Assembly (NCBI RefSeq): GCF_024213665.1
Contig: NZ_JANAVP010000002.1
Span: 117,536 to 181,535 of the forward strand
Direction of reading: 5' to 3'
DNA from: Streptomyces sp. A3M-1-3
GTDB lineage: Bacteria > Actinomycetota > Actinomycetes > Streptomycetales > Streptomycetaceae
DNA length: 64,000 bases
How positions within the stretch are numbered: position 1 is the first letter of the stretch; every line of letters starts with the position of its first letter. Positions 43,418 to 52,468 of the stretch are shown here, piece by piece. A program made the translations under genes and the position numbers. A model generated the notes under the pieces. The model had not been told where the DNA came from. It was given only the letters and a program-made list of their open reading frames with translations, and made no database searches.

Positions 43418-45616
43418 ATGGGCGACAAGACGAGTGCACACCCCGGAGCCGCCGGCAGGGCAGCTACGGCCGACCGGCCCTCCGACGTACGGAACGTGGT
43501 GCTGGTCGGCCACAGCGGCTCGGGAAAGACGACTCTGGTCGAGGCTCTCGCCCTGGCGGCGGGAGCGGTCAACAGGGCAGGCCGGGTCGAGGACGGCGCG
43601 ACCGTCTCCGACTACGACGACATCGAGCACCGCCAGCAGCGGTCGGTGCAGCTGTCCCTGGTCCCCGTCGAATGGGGCGGAATCAAGATCAATCTTCTGG
43701 ACACCCCCGGATACGCCGACTTCGTCGGTGAACTCAGGGCCGGTCTGCGGGCGGCGGACGCGGCCCTTTTCGTCGTCTCCGCCTCCGACGGCGTCGACGG
43801 CGCGACCCGGATGGTGTGGGACGAGTGCGCCGCGGTGGGCATGCCGCGGGCCATCGTGGTCACCCACCTCGAGGCGGCACGGTCCGACTACGAGCAGATG
43901 ACCTCCGTATGCGGGCAGATGTTCGGCGGCGACGACCCAGACGCCGTACTCCCGCTCTATCTGCCGCTGTACGGCCGGGCCGGAGCGGACGGGCATGCTC
44001 CGGTCGCCGGCCTGATGGGCCTGCTCTCCCAGCGGGTCTTCGACTACTCCTCCGGCGAGCGCAAGGAGGCAGCGCCCGATCCGGAACAGCTGGCGCTGAT
44101 CGAGGGCGCCCGCAACCGGCTGATCGAGGGGATCATCGCCGAGAGCGAGGACGAGGGCCTCATGGACCGCTATCTCGGCGGCGAGGAGATCGACCTCAAG
44201 ACCCTCATCGACGATCTGGAGCGGGCCGTCGCCCGGGGCACGTTCCACCCGGTGCTCGCGGCCGCGCCCGCCGTCAACGGCTCCAAGCAGGGCCTCGGCA
44301 CGGTCGAGCTGCTGGAGCTGATCACCGGCGGGTTCCCGACCCCGCTGGAGCGCGAGAGTCCGGTCGTGACCACCCCGCAGGGCAAGCCGCGTCCGCCGAT
44401 CACCTGCGACCCCGAGGGCCCACTGGTGGCCGAGGTGGTCAAGACGTCGTCCGATCCGTACGTGGGGCGGGTCTCGCTGGTACGTGTCTTCTCCGGCACC
44501 CTGCGCCCGGACGAGACCGTGCACGTGTCGGGGCACGGTCTGGAGGACCGCGGCCACGAGGACCACGACGTCGACGAGCGGATCGGCGCGCTCTCCTCGC
44601 CGTTCGGCAAACAGCAGCGGCAGCTCGCGCAGTGCATCGCCGGTGACCTCGCGTGCGTGGCCAAACTGGGCCGGGCGGAGACCGGTGACACGCTCTCCGC
44701 GAAGGACGACCCGCTGCTGATGGAGCCCTGGGTGATGCCCGACCCGCTGCTGCCGCTGGCGATCCAGGCGCACAGCAAGCCGGACGAGGACAAACTCTCC
44801 CAGGGACTCTCGCGGCTGGTCGCGGAGGATCCGACGATGCGGCTGGAGCAGAACCAGGACACCCACCAGGTGGTGCTGTGGTGCCTGGGCGAGGCCCATA
44901 TGGATGTGGCACTGGAACGGCTGCGCAACCGGTACGGGGTCCAGGTCGACGTCGTCCCGCACAAGGTGTCGCTGCGCGAGACATTCGGCGAGCAGGCCAC
45001 GGCCCGTGGCCGGCACGTCAAGCAGTCCGGCGGCCACGGCCAGTACGCGATCTGCGAGATCGAGGTGGAACCGCTGCCTCCTGGATCGGGTATCGAATTC
45101 GTCGACAAGGTGGTGGGCGGCGCGGTGCCGCGCCAGTTCATCCCGTCCGTCGAGAAGGGCGTACGCACCCAGGCGGCGCGCGGTGTGGCGGCCGGCTACC
45201 CGCTGGTTGACGTCCGGATCACCCTGGTGGACGGCAAGGCCCACTCGGTCGACTCCTCCGACGCGGCCTTCCAGACGGCGGGCGCGCTGGCGCTGCGGGA
45301 GGCAGCCGCGGACGCGAAGATCCACCTCCTCGAGCCGGTCGCGGAACTGACCGCGATGGTGCCCGACGAGTACGTCGGCCCGGTGATGAGCGATCTGTCC
45401 GGCCGGCGCGGCCGGGTGGTCGGCACCGAACAGGCGGGCGGTGGACGGACGCTCGTACGGGCCGAGGTCCCGGAGATCGAGATCGGCCGGTACGCAGTGG
45501 ACCTCCGCTCGATCTCGCACGGCACCGGGCGGTTCAGCCGCTCGTACGCCCGTCACGAGCCGATGCCGCCGCAGCTGTCGGTGAAGATCCGCGAACAGGC
45601 GGAGAAGGGTACCTAG
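43418..45616 (+). CDS. Elongation factor G-like translational GTPase (EF-G2)
   Basis: 732 residues from ATG 43418 (MGDKTSAHPGAAGRA) because CCGGGAGG precedes it; ATG 43397 lies in that ribosome site. Domain order is that of EF-G: G domain with VGHSGSGKTTL (31-41) and DTPGYADF, then domains II-V. The G4 motif that should read NKxD/TKxD is THLE (IVVTHLEAARSD), so guanine selectivity may be altered. Not the housekeeping EF-G. Members of this group lack translocase activity in mycobacteria; role here unknown. Confidence 0.92.
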   Translation: MGDKTSAHPGAAGRAATADRPSDVRNVVLVGHSGSGKTTLVEALALAAGAVNRAGRVEDGATVSDYDDIEHRQQRSVQLSLVPVEWGGIKINLLDTPGYADFVGELRAGLRAADAALFVVSASDGVDGATRMVWDECAAVGMPRAIVVTHLEAARSDYEQMTSVCGQMFGGDDPDAVLPLYLPLYGRAGADGHAPVAGLMGLLSQRVFDYSSGERKEAAPDPEQLALIEGARNRLIEGIIAESEDEGLMDRYLGGEEIDLKTLIDDLERAVARGTFHPVLAAAPAVNGSKQGLGTVELLELITGGFPTPLERESPVVTTPQGKPRPPITCDPEGPLVAEVVKTSSDPYVGRVSLVRVFSGTLRPDETVHVSGHGLEDRGHEDHDVDERIGALSSPFGKQQRQLAQCIAGDLACVAKLGRAETGDTLSAKDDPLLMEPWVMPDPLLPLAIQAHSKPDEDKLSQGLSRLVAEDPTMRLEQNQDTHQVVLWCLGEAHMDVALERLRNRYGVQVDVVPHKVSLRETFGEQATARGRHVKQSGGHGQYAICEIEVEPLPPGSGIEFVDKVVGGAVPRQFIPSVEKGVRTQAARGVAAGYPLVDVRITLVDGKAHSVDSSDAAFQTAGALALREAAADAKIHLLEPVAELTAMVPDEYVGPVMSDLSGRRGRVVGTEQAGGGRTLVRAEVPEIEIGRYAVDLRSISHGTGRFSRSYARHEPMPPQLSVKIREQAEKGT

Positions 45617-45636
45617 TTGGCTGATGACCGACCGAC

Positions 45637-45668
45637 GCCGCCCGCCAACCCCCGTGGTGGCGGGCGGC
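45637..45668 (+). terminator. EF-G2 terminator
   Basis: 11-bp stem GCCGCCCGCCA with TGGCGGGCGGC and a 10-nt loop, 20 bp after the stop, followed by ATTTG. Confidence 0.8.
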
Positions 45669-45797
45669 ATTTGCCTGTCCCCTGACGAGTGCGGTGTGTC
45701 ACCGTTACGCTGAGGTCGCAGCTCAGCAGGTGTGCCGGGAGCGGCGACGGGGAAAAGGCCGCTGGAGCGGCGGCGTGTGCGGCGAGTGGGGGCAGCA

Positions 45798-47453
45798 GTG
45801 GCGGACGACGTATTCGACTTCAGGCCCGGGGCGCAGGTTCCGCTCTCGGGCTCGGCCGGCCAGACGGCGGCGACGCATGCCCTCGCCTCGGCCGCGTACC
45901 GCGACGGCAAGGTCGAGGAGATCCTCAAGGCCAACAGCGAGTGGCACACGTCCACGGTGAAGAAGGGCAAGCTCTCGCTCTGCGAGCCGAACCTCGGCGA
46001 GGCCTTCTCCCGGGCGGTGCAGGTGCGGATGCTGGGCGGCGCGCGCAAGCCGCTGATCCAGTCCTTCGGCACCGAGCCGCAGGCCGTCGTCGAGCACTGC
46101 CTGGCCGCTACCCGCCTCCGCAAGGAGCGCGACAAGAAGCTCACTCTCGTGATGGTGGTGTGCGGGCTGCTGTTCCTGCCCGGACTCCTGGTGTGGCTGG
46201 CCCTGTTCCAGCTGCGGCGCACGATCGCGGGCGCGAAGGACAGGCGGGCCGGCGCGCTGGGCACCGCGCTGCTGGTCGCGTTCGGCGGTCTGGCGGTGAT
46301 CTTCCTGATCAGGCTGCCGTTCGGCGGCTTGTGGGCGTACTACCTGCGCGGGATGATCGTCGCCCCGGTCGTCGGCTGGCTGCTGGCCAAACAGATCAGC
46401 GAGTCCACCGCGAAGGACATGCGCGCCCGCTGGGACAGCCTGCTGGCGGGCGGCGGCGTGGGCGCCAAGATCCCCGAGGCCGTACCGCGGAACCCCAACG
46501 AGACCGCGGCCGAGCAGCTGCGCCAGGGGCTCGCGAAGCTCACCGCGGAGGACCGGAGCAACGCCGTCTTCTACGCGGGCCCCAAGGGGATACTCGGCAT
46601 GGGCACCCGCTGGGGCAGCTGGCAGCTCGCCGAGGAGCTGCTGCCACGCGAGCCGGCCACGGAGATCCACCCGTTCCGCAGCTGGGACGTGATCCGGGCG
46701 GTGCACGACCAGCTGCGCATGCTGGAGCGCGGCCCGCTGCACACCGGCGGCTTCCCGGTCCCCTCGATCAAGCACTGGATCGTCTCCCCGGTCGGTGAGA
46801 ACGCCAAGGAGGTGGCCAGGCCCGTCGGCCAGGACGTGGACACCTTCCAGATCAAGGGCCACGAGATACAGCGGATATGCAACGAGCAGCAGTTCGGCAG
46901 CGGCAACCGGCACTACCTCGGCGTCCAGTTCACCCTGTGGGACGGCCAGTTGGTCATCACCATGCTGATCACCGTCACCGTGCTGCACCAGACGCTGCGG
47001 ATCGAGGTGACCGGGCACGCGCTCGGCCCGGTGCACTCGCTGTTCACCACCAAGCCGCTGCCCAAGACGGTCGAGGTCAGCAAGACCATCCGGTTCTGGG
47101 AGACCACCGAGAAGCATCTCCCGCTGGTGGACGCCGCCGAGGTGGTACGCCTGGCCGTCCGCGCCCCGCTCACCTGGTTCCCGCCGGCCCTGGACTTCTT
47201 CGGCGGCAGGCTGATCCTGCCGGAGCCCTTCGGGCTGCGACACGCCTGGGCCGAGAAACCCTGGCGTCACCGCTTCATGGCCGACGACGCGATACGCACG
47301 GCGACGCCGGTGCTGCGCGTGGTGCACACCGCCGCGATGCGGGTGCTGGAGGAGAACGGCGTGGACACCGAGCGCTTCACCAACCGCTCGCTCTTCCTCA
47401 GCACCCTCGTCCAGGATCCGGCGCCGAGGAAGGCGGACGTCTACGACGCGTAG
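45798..47453 (+). CDS. Uncharacterised membrane protein
   Basis: 551 residues from GTG 45798 (ADDVFDFRPGAQVPLSG). About 110 soluble residues, then hydrophobic segments at about 117-136 (LTLVMVVCGLLFLPGLLVWL) and 155-200 (GTALLVAFGGLAVIFLIR and a following helix). A large soluble domain follows, with a further hydrophobic stretch near 390 (GQLVITMLITVTVLHQTLRI). No domain recognised. It begins 181 bp after EF-G2 with a terminator between, so it is probably separately transcribed. Confidence 0.82.
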   Translation: MADDVFDFRPGAQVPLSGSAGQTAATHALASAAYRDGKVEEILKANSEWHTSTVKKGKLSLCEPNLGEAFSRAVQVRMLGGARKPLIQSFGTEPQAVVEHCLAATRLRKERDKKLTLVMVVCGLLFLPGLLVWLALFQLRRTIAGAKDRRAGALGTALLVAFGGLAVIFLIRLPFGGLWAYYLRGMIVAPVVGWLLAKQISESTAKDMRARWDSLLAGGGVGAKIPEAVPRNPNETAAEQLRQGLAKLTAEDRSNAVFYAGPKGILGMGTRWGSWQLAEELLPREPATEIHPFRSWDVIRAVHDQLRMLERGPLHTGGFPVPSIKHWIVSPVGENAKEVARPVGQDVDTFQIKGHEIQRICNEQQFGSGNRHYLGVQFTLWDGQLVITMLITVTVLHQTLRIEVTGHALGPVHSLFTTKPLPKTVEVSKTIRFWETTEKHLPLVDAAEVVRLAVRAPLTWFPPALDFFGGRLILPEPFGLRHAWAEKPWRHRFMADDAIRTATPVLRVVHTAAMRVLEENGVDTERFTNRSLFLSTLVQDPAPRKADVYDA

Positions 47454-47478
47454 CGGTCCGGCGGGGTCGGGCGCCGGA

Positions 47479-48036
47479 TCAGGCCGGCCACGCGTCGGCC
47501 AGCATCTTCCTGGTGTCGGCGAGGAGTTGAGGCAGGATCTTGGTGTGCCCGACCACCGGCATGAAATTCGTGTCGCCGCCCCAGCGGGGCACGATGTGCT
47601 GGTGGAGGTGGGCGGCGATACCCGCGCCGGCCGCCGCGCCCTGGTTCATGCCGATGTTGAAACCGTGCGCGCCCGAGGCGGTGCGCAGCGCGACCATGGC
47701 CCGCTTGGTGAGATCGGCCAGCTCGGCCGTCTCCGCGTGGTCCAGCTCGGTGTAGTCGGCGACGTGCCGGTACGGGACCACCATCAGGTGGCCGCCGTTG
47801 TACGGGTAGAGGTTCAGCACGGCGTAGACGTGCTTGCCCCGGGCGATGACCAGCCCGTCCTCGTCCGACATCTCCGGGATCGCGCAGAACGGACAGCCGT
47901 CGCCGGCCTCCGGGCCGGTCGGCTTGTTCTCGCCCTGGATGTACGCCATCCGGTGTGGCGTCCACAGGCGCTGGAACGCGTCCGGCGTCCCGACTCCGAT
48001 CTGCTGCTCCGGCTCAATCGTCATGCTGTGCAGCAT
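47479..48036 (-). CDS. HIT family hydrolase
   Basis: 185 residues from ATG 48036 (MLHSMTIEPEQQ); ATG 48024 is an alternative, and neither has a strong ribosome site. Histidine triad HLHQHIVP near the C-terminus, plus a GCPFCAIPEM cysteine pair upstream that may bind zinc. Likely diadenosine tetraphosphate (Ap4A) hydrolase/phosphorylase-type or AMP-lysine hydrolase. In mycobacteria the HIT gene lies directly before pgsA; here EF-G2 and a membrane gene intervene. Confidence 0.92.
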   Translation of the reverse strand: MLHSMTIEPEQQIGVGTPDAFQRLWTPHRMAYIQGENKPTGPEAGDGCPFCAIPEMSDEDGLVIARGKHVYAVLNLYPYNGGHLMVVPYRHVADYTELDHAETAELADLTKRAMVALRTASGAHGFNIGMNQGAAAGAGIAAHLHQHIVPRWGGDTNFMPVVGHTKILPQLLADTRKMLADAWPA

Positions 48037-48103
48037 ATGACTTCGCCCGTACGCGGCGTGTCGCCGGGGTTGGTGGCGGTACGGGTACGGCGATGCTGGG
48101 CCC

Positions 48104-48784
48104 ATGCAGGTCCACAAGGCCGATGGTGCGGCCGAGGGCGACAGCCGGCTGCTGCGCTGGGAGCAGCGCGTCGAGCTGCCGCTCTTCGCGGCCTCCCTCC
48201 TCTTCCTGGGCGGCTACGCGGTGCGCGTACTGGCCCATGGGGCGCCGGTGTGGCGGGACCTCGCGCTCGCCCTGGTGCTGCTGACCTGGCTGATGTTCGC
48301 GGTGGACTACGCGGTGCGGCTGGGGCTGAGCGGGCAGGGGGCGCGTTTCGTCCGGACGCACTGGCTGGACACCGTGGTGGTGCTGCTGCCCCTGCTGCGC
48401 CCGTTGCGCATGGTGAAGGTGTACGCCGCCGTGCAGCGACGGCGCGGCGAGCCCCGGCTGAGTCTGCATGTCCGGGTGATCGCCTATGCCGGAATGTCGG
48501 CCGTACTGCTCGGCCTGTCCGGGGCTCTCGCCGTCTACCAGCAGGAACACTCCGCGCCGGACGCCACCATCCGTACCTTCGGGGACGCGGTGTGGTGGAC
48601 CTGCTCGACGCTGACCACTGTCGGGTACGGGGATGTGGCGCCCGTGACCGCGCTGGGGCGGGTGATCGCGGTGGGCCTGATGACCTGCGGGCTCGCGCTC
48701 CTGGGCGCGGTGACCGGCTCGTTCTCCTCCGGGCTGCTTCAGGTCTTCGGACGGGAGGACGAGGAGAGGCCCCCGGCAAGCTGA
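48104..48784 (+). CDS. Potassium channel family protein
   Basis: 226 residues. Four hydrophobic segments before the pore and one after. The K+ selectivity filter TTVGYGDVAP (TVGYGD 172-177) is intact. A positively charged helix LRPLRMVKVYAAVQRRRGE (about 98-116) resembles a voltage sensor with reduced charge spacing. No C-terminal RCK domain, only a short acidic tail. The stop codon lies in the loop of a terminator hairpin. Confidence 0.93.
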   Translation: MQVHKADGAAEGDSRLLRWEQRVELPLFAASLLFLGGYAVRVLAHGAPVWRDLALALVLLTWLMFAVDYAVRLGLSGQGARFVRTHWLDTVVVLLPLLRPLRMVKVYAAVQRRRGEPRLSLHVRVIAYAGMSAVLLGLSGALAVYQQEHSAPDATIRTFGDAVWWTCSTLTTVGYGDVAPVTALGRVIAVGLMTCGLALLGAVTGSFSSGLLQVFGREDEERPPAS

Positions 48785-48800
48785 TCGCTTGCCGGGGGCC
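48768..48800. terminator. Terminator shared by channel gene and thrS 3' end
   Basis: Perfect 13-bp stem GGCCCCCGGCAAG with CTTGCCGGGGGCC and a 7-nt loop containing the channel stop codon. It would also end a thrS transcript that has passed through the CRISPR-like element at 48799-48887. Confidence 0.85.
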
Positions 48801-48887
48801 CGTAACCCCCGCGCCGGCGGGACAAGGTCGACATCTGCCACGTCCGGCCGATGGCGTCCGGATCACCCCCGCTCAAGCGGGGACCAC
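48799..48887 (-). CRISPR. Solitary CRISPR-like mini-array in thrS 3' UTR
   Basis: On the minus strand, beginning two bases after the thrS stop: (1) a 29-bp repeat (48887-48859) that starts GTGGTCCCCGC, has loop TTGA, and ends GCGGGGGTGATCCG, the form of actinobacterial type I-E repeats with a 6-bp CCCCGC/GCGGGG stem. (2) A 33-bp spacer (48858-48826) beginning GACGCCATCGGCCGG. (3) A degenerate repeat (48825-48799) keeping GTCCC, a CCCGC-cggc-GCGGG stem and GGGGGTTA. The spacer equals thrS 49392-49360 in 31 of 33 bases. No cas genes or leader are seen in the window. Repeat identity is from memory of type I-E consensus. Confidence 0.72.
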
Positions 48888-48888
48888 G

Positions 48889-50865
48889 TCACACCTGGAT
48901 GCGACGCTCTACTGCATCAACGATCTCCGCAAGCGCTTCGTCGCGCGGAATGCCGTTCTTCTGTGAACCGTCGCGGTAGCGGAAGCTGACCGCGTCGTTG
49001 GCGACGTCCTCATCACCCGCGATGATCATGAACGGGACCTTGCTCTTCTGGGCGTTCCTGATCTTCTTCTGCATCCGGTCCGAAGACGCGTCCACCTCCA
49101 CCCGCAGCCCCTTCGCCTTCGCCTCGGCGGCGAACTCCTGGAGGTACGGCACGTGCGCGTCGCCGATCGGGATGCCGGTCGCCTGTACCGGGGCGAGCCA
49201 GGCCGGGAACGCGCCCGCGTAGTGCTCCAGCAGGACCGCGAAGAACCGCTCAATGCTGCCGAACAGCGCGCGGTGGATCATGACCGGGCGCTGCTTGGTG
49301 CCGTCGGCGGAGGTGTACTCCAGGTCGAAGCGATCCGGGAGGTTGAAGTCGACCTGGATGGTCGACATCTGCCAGGTTCGGCCGATGGCGTCGCGCGCCT
49401 GGACCGAGATCTTCGGCCCGTAGAAGGCGGCGCCGCCCGGGTCCATGACCAGCTCGAGGCCCTGCTTCTCGGCGGCCTTACGAAGGGTCTCGGTGGCCTC
49501 TTCCCAGTTCTCGTCCGAGCCGATGGACTTCTCCGGATCCTTGGTGGAGAGCTCCAGGTAGAAGTCCTCCAGGCCGTAGTCGCGCAGCAGGTTCAGCACG
49601 AAGGTGAGCAGGGAGTCGAGCTCCTCCGCCATCTGTTCGCGGGTGCAGTAGATGTGCGCGTCGTCCTGGGTGAAGCCGCGGGCCCGGGTGAGGCCGTGCA
49701 CGACGCCCGACTTCTCGTACCGGTAGACGGTGCCGAACTCGAACAACCTGAGGGGCAGTTCACGGTAGGACCGGCCCCGCGCGTCGAAGACCAGGTTGTG
49801 CATCGGGCAGTTCATGGGCTTGAGGTAGTAGTCCACGCCCTCGTCGAGCTGCATGGGCGGGTACATGCCGTCGGCGTACCAGTCCAGGTGGCCGCTCTTC
49901 TCGAAGAGCTTCCCCTTGGTGGCGTGCGGGGTGTACACGAACTCGTAGTCGGCCTCCTCGTGGCGGCGCCGCGAGTAGTCCTCCATCACCCGGCGGATGA
50001 TGCCGCCCTTGGGATGGAAGACCGCGAGCCCGGAACCGATCTCCTCCGGGATGGAGAACAGGTCCAGCTCGGAGCCGAGCTTGCGGTGGTCACGCTTCTC
50101 GGCCTCGGCGAGGAACTCCAGGTGCGCCTTGAGTTCTTCCTTGGAGGGCCACGCGGTGCCGTAGATGCGCTGCAGCATCGGGTTCTTCTCGCTGCCGCGC
50201 CAGTACGCGGCGGCGTTGCGCATCAGCTTGAACGCGGGGATGTTCCGGGTGGTGGGCAGGTGCGGACCGCGGCAGAGGTCCTTCCAGCACAGGTCGCCGG
50301 TCTTGGCGTCGAGGTTGTCGTAGATGGTCAGCTCGCCGGCACCCACCTCGACGTCCGCGCCGTCGTCGTGCGAGGCGGAGCCCTTGAGGCCGATCAGCTC
50401 CAGCTTGTACGGCTCGCCCGCGAGCTCCTCGCGGGCGGCCTCGTCGGTGACGACGCGCCGCGAGAAGCGCTGTCCGCGCTTCTGGATCTCCTGCATCTTC
50501 TTCTCGACGGCCTTGAGATCCTCGGGGGTGAACGGCTTCTCGACTTCGAAGTCGTAGTAGAAACCGTCCCGGACCGGGGGACCGATGCCGAGCTTCGCCT
50601 CGGGGAAGAGCTCCTGCACGGCCTGTGCCATGACATGCGCGGTCGAGTGCCGGAGGATGTTCAGGCCGTCCTCGGAGGAGATCTCGACGGGCTCGACGAC
50701 CTCGCCCTCACCGATCTCGTACGCGAGGTCCTTCAGATCGCCCTCGACGCGCGCGGCGACGACGGTGCGCTCACCGGCGAAGAGCTCGGCCGCCGTGGTG
50801 CCCGTGGTCACCACGCGCTCTTCCCGCTCGGAATCGCGTTGGATGATCACACGGACGTCTGACAC
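48889..50865 (-). CDS. thrS: Threonyl-tRNA synthetase
   Basis: 658 residues from GTG 50865 ([14 protein letters not shown]) with AGGAGA upstream. TGS domain (1-62), editing domain with HSTAHVMAQ (H73, H77), catalytic core with the zinc ligands of [10 protein letters not shown], motif 2 [17 protein letters not shown] and motif 3 [13 protein letters not shown]-terminal anticodon-binding domain. Residues 492-502 ([11 protein letters not shown]) are the segment duplicated as the spacer downstream. The editing His pair indicates serine proofreading. Probably monocistronic. Confidence 0.98.
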   Translation of the reverse strand: MSDVRVIIQRDSEREERVVTTGTTAAELFAGERTVVAARVEGDLKDLAYEIGEGEVVEPVEISSEDGLNILRHSTAHVMAQAVQELFPEAKLGIGPPVRDGFYYDFEVEKPFTPEDLKAVEKKMQEIQKRGQRFSRRVVTDEAAREELAGEPYKLELIGLKGSASHDDGADVEVGAGELTIYDNLDAKTGDLCWKDLCRGPHLPTTRNIPAFKLMRNAAAYWRGSEKNPMLQRIYGTAWPSKEELKAHLEFLAEAEKRDHRKLGSELDLFSIPEEIGSGLAVFHPKGGIIRRVMEDYSRRRHEEADYEFVYTPHATKGKLFEKSGHLDWYADGMYPPMQLDEGVDYYLKPMNCPMHNLVFDARGRSYRELPLRLFEFGTVYRYEKSGVVHGLTRARGFTQDDAHIYCTREQMAEELDSLLTFVLNLLRDYGLEDFYLELSTKDPEKSIGSDENWEEATETLRKAAEKQGLELVMDPGGAAFYGPKISVQARDAIGRTWQMSTIQVDFNLPDRFDLEYTSADGTKQRPVMIHRALFGSIERFFAVLLEHYAGAFPAWLAPVQATGIPIGDAHVPYLQEFAAEAKAKGLRVEVDASSDRMQKKIRNAQKSKVPFMIIAGDEDVANDAVSFRYRDGSQKNGIPRDEALAEIVDAVERRIQV

Positions 50866-51247
50866 CGGTCTCTCCTGACTGAGGGGGCGCGACAGCGGAC
50901 ACTGCGCGCCTGAATCGTACCGAGCCGGAAGGGTCCCAGGCGAAACGGTTAGCGCTGCGCGCAGCACCCCTGTCCCGGCGGGTGCCCTGCCCCATCGCCG
51001 CTGCCCGGCCCGGCCGAGCCCTTCGCCGCGTCCCGCATCTCGGGGCGTACCCCGACAGGGGCGCTCGCCGGGGCGGGACCGGACCGGTTCTGCGGTCGCG
51101 CGCAGGTGACGCATCGGGCGCCGGGCGACCGGTGCGCGGTCACGCGTAGGCGAGACGCGGGCCAGGCGGGCCACCCGTCTGCGGTCGGGCGCCGAGACAG
51201 CGGCCGCCAGGCGATGGCGGATCGCGCAGCCGCCGCCCGGGCCGGCG
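50866..51247. other. thrS upstream intergenic region
   Basis: 382 bp without a credible gene. On the minus strand a -10-like TACGAT (50919-50914) lies 49 bp before the thrS start; no good -35 is evident. No T-box specifier stem or terminator pair is seen, so threonine-starvation attenuation is not supported. Confidence 0.5.
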
Positions 51248-52468
51248 TCAGTCGGTCTCCGTGCAGGCCTCCTCGAAGAAGTCCAGGTTCTCCTGGAGCG
51301 ACTTCATCAGGCGGTCCCGTTCTCCCTCGTCCAGCCGGACCGGCATCACCCCGGACGGGTCGGTCAGGCGGCGGAAGCCGCCGCGGCTTTCCAGGCGTCC
51401 GTTGACCCGGATCGGCAGGCCGACCAGGTGCGCGTGGCCGGCGATCCGGTACGCCTCCTCGTCCAGCACCGTTCTGACGTGCGGGATCTCCGCCCCGGCC
51501 AGCACCCGCAGGCGTACGGTCCCGCCGCCGCGCGGGGCCGAGCGACGCATCCGTACCACCGTGCCGGCGATCCGGACGGGTACGGACGGCTCGTCCGTCA
51601 TATAGCGCGCTCCCGCGAGCCGCAGCGCGGGCAGGTCGCCGGGCGAGAACTCCACCGGCTCCGGCCGGGCCGCGCAGCCCTCGGGTACACCGGCCGCCGG
51701 CGCCCAGTCCAGCGCGATGCCGGCCCCCTCCGAGCCGCGGACGAGCGCGATGACCGCCTCGGTCAGCTCGCGGCTCACCCCCGCCTCCACCGCCGCGTCG
51801 AAGGCCTCCATCCCACCGGTCGCGCGCTGGTAGTCGGCCGCCTCGCGGGCGGCGTGCAAGGCATGGTGCAGCCTGATCACCGCCGCCCGTCCGGCCTCGA
51901 CCGGTACGAACGCGGTCAGCCGGCGCCCGCCCGGCGCGGGCCCCACCAGTACGCCCTCCAGCGCGCCCTCCGCCTGCCGCCGGTGGCGCGCCCCGTAGTA
52001 GCCCGCGCGCGCCCGCGCCGCGAGCGCCCCTGCCAGCAGCATCCGCCGGGCCGCCGAACGCAGTTGTTCCTCCGCGGTCCACGAGGACGCCCCGGAGGGG
52101 CCCGGCGGCACGTCGCGCCACCAGCGGATCTCGTCGCTGGGGACGGTGAGCCCGACGAGCACGTCGCGCGCGGAGGGCACCGCGCTGCGCGACAGCGCGG
52201 TGAGCGCCTCGCCGAGCAGATCCTCGCTGTCGGGGAACGCCCTGCTCTCCGGGACGAGGAGGCTCGTGCCGCCCAGCCCGGCACCCGGCGGAGTCCATCG
52301 CGCGTACCGCCCGGCCGCTCCCCCGCGCCGCTGCCACCCGTGCCGGTCCAGCAGGGCGCCGAGCACGGCGGGGTCGACCTGCGCGGGTTCGGGACCGGGC
52401 GCTCCTGCCCAGAATCCCGCCGGCTCGGCGGCCTGCGGTCGTGTGCCGAACGGCACCGCTTCGTGCAT
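51248..52468 (-). CDS. Uncharacterised protein paired with DUF4365 gene
   Basis: 406 residues from ATG 52468 ([16 protein letters not shown]) with GGAGGGAG upstream. The ATG overlaps the stop of the DUF4365 gene (TGATG). No domain recognised. The middle (residues 130-250) is Ala/Arg-rich helical, and the last ~110 residues look beta-rich with an OB-like pattern ([32 protein letters not shown]). The C-terminus is acidic. No membrane segments or signal peptide. Likely functions with its coupled partner. Confidence 0.8.
   Translation of the reverse strand: MHEAVPFGTRPQAAEPAGFWAGAPGPEPAQVDPAVLGALLDRHGWQRRGGAAGRYARWTPPGAGLGGTSLLVPESRAFPDSEDLLGEALTALSRSAVPSARDVLVGLTVPSDEIRWWRDVPPGPSGASSWTAEEQLRSAARRMLLAGALAARARAGYYGARHRRQAEGALEGVLVGPAPGGRRLTAFVPVEAGRAAVIRLHHALHAAREAADYQRATGGMEAFDAAVEAGVSRELTEAVIALVRGSEGAGIALDWAPAAGVPEGCAARPEPVEFSPGDLPALRLAGARYMTDEPSVPVRIAGTVVRMRRSAPRGGGTVRLRVLAGAEIPHVRTVLDEEAYRIAGHAHLVGLPIRVNGRLESRGGFRRLTDPSGVMPVRLDEGERDRLMKSLQENLDFFEEACTETD

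Noticed and set aside
43232..46264. A 1010-codon minus-strand frame opposite the EF-G-like gene
   Set aside because: Antisense shadow: it spans the intergenic region and parts of two real genes, has no ribosome site and no recognisable domain.
48859..48887. The CRISPR-like repeat explained simply as a thrS terminator hairpin
   Set aside because: A terminator would explain the 6-bp stem but not the type I-E flanks, the 33-bp length of the next segment, the second related stem, or the 31/33 match to thrS. A genuine terminator lies beyond at 48768-48800.
50866..51247. T-box or other attenuator upstream of thrS
   Set aside because: No T-box sequence, specifier loop or terminator/antiterminator pair could be found on the minus strand.
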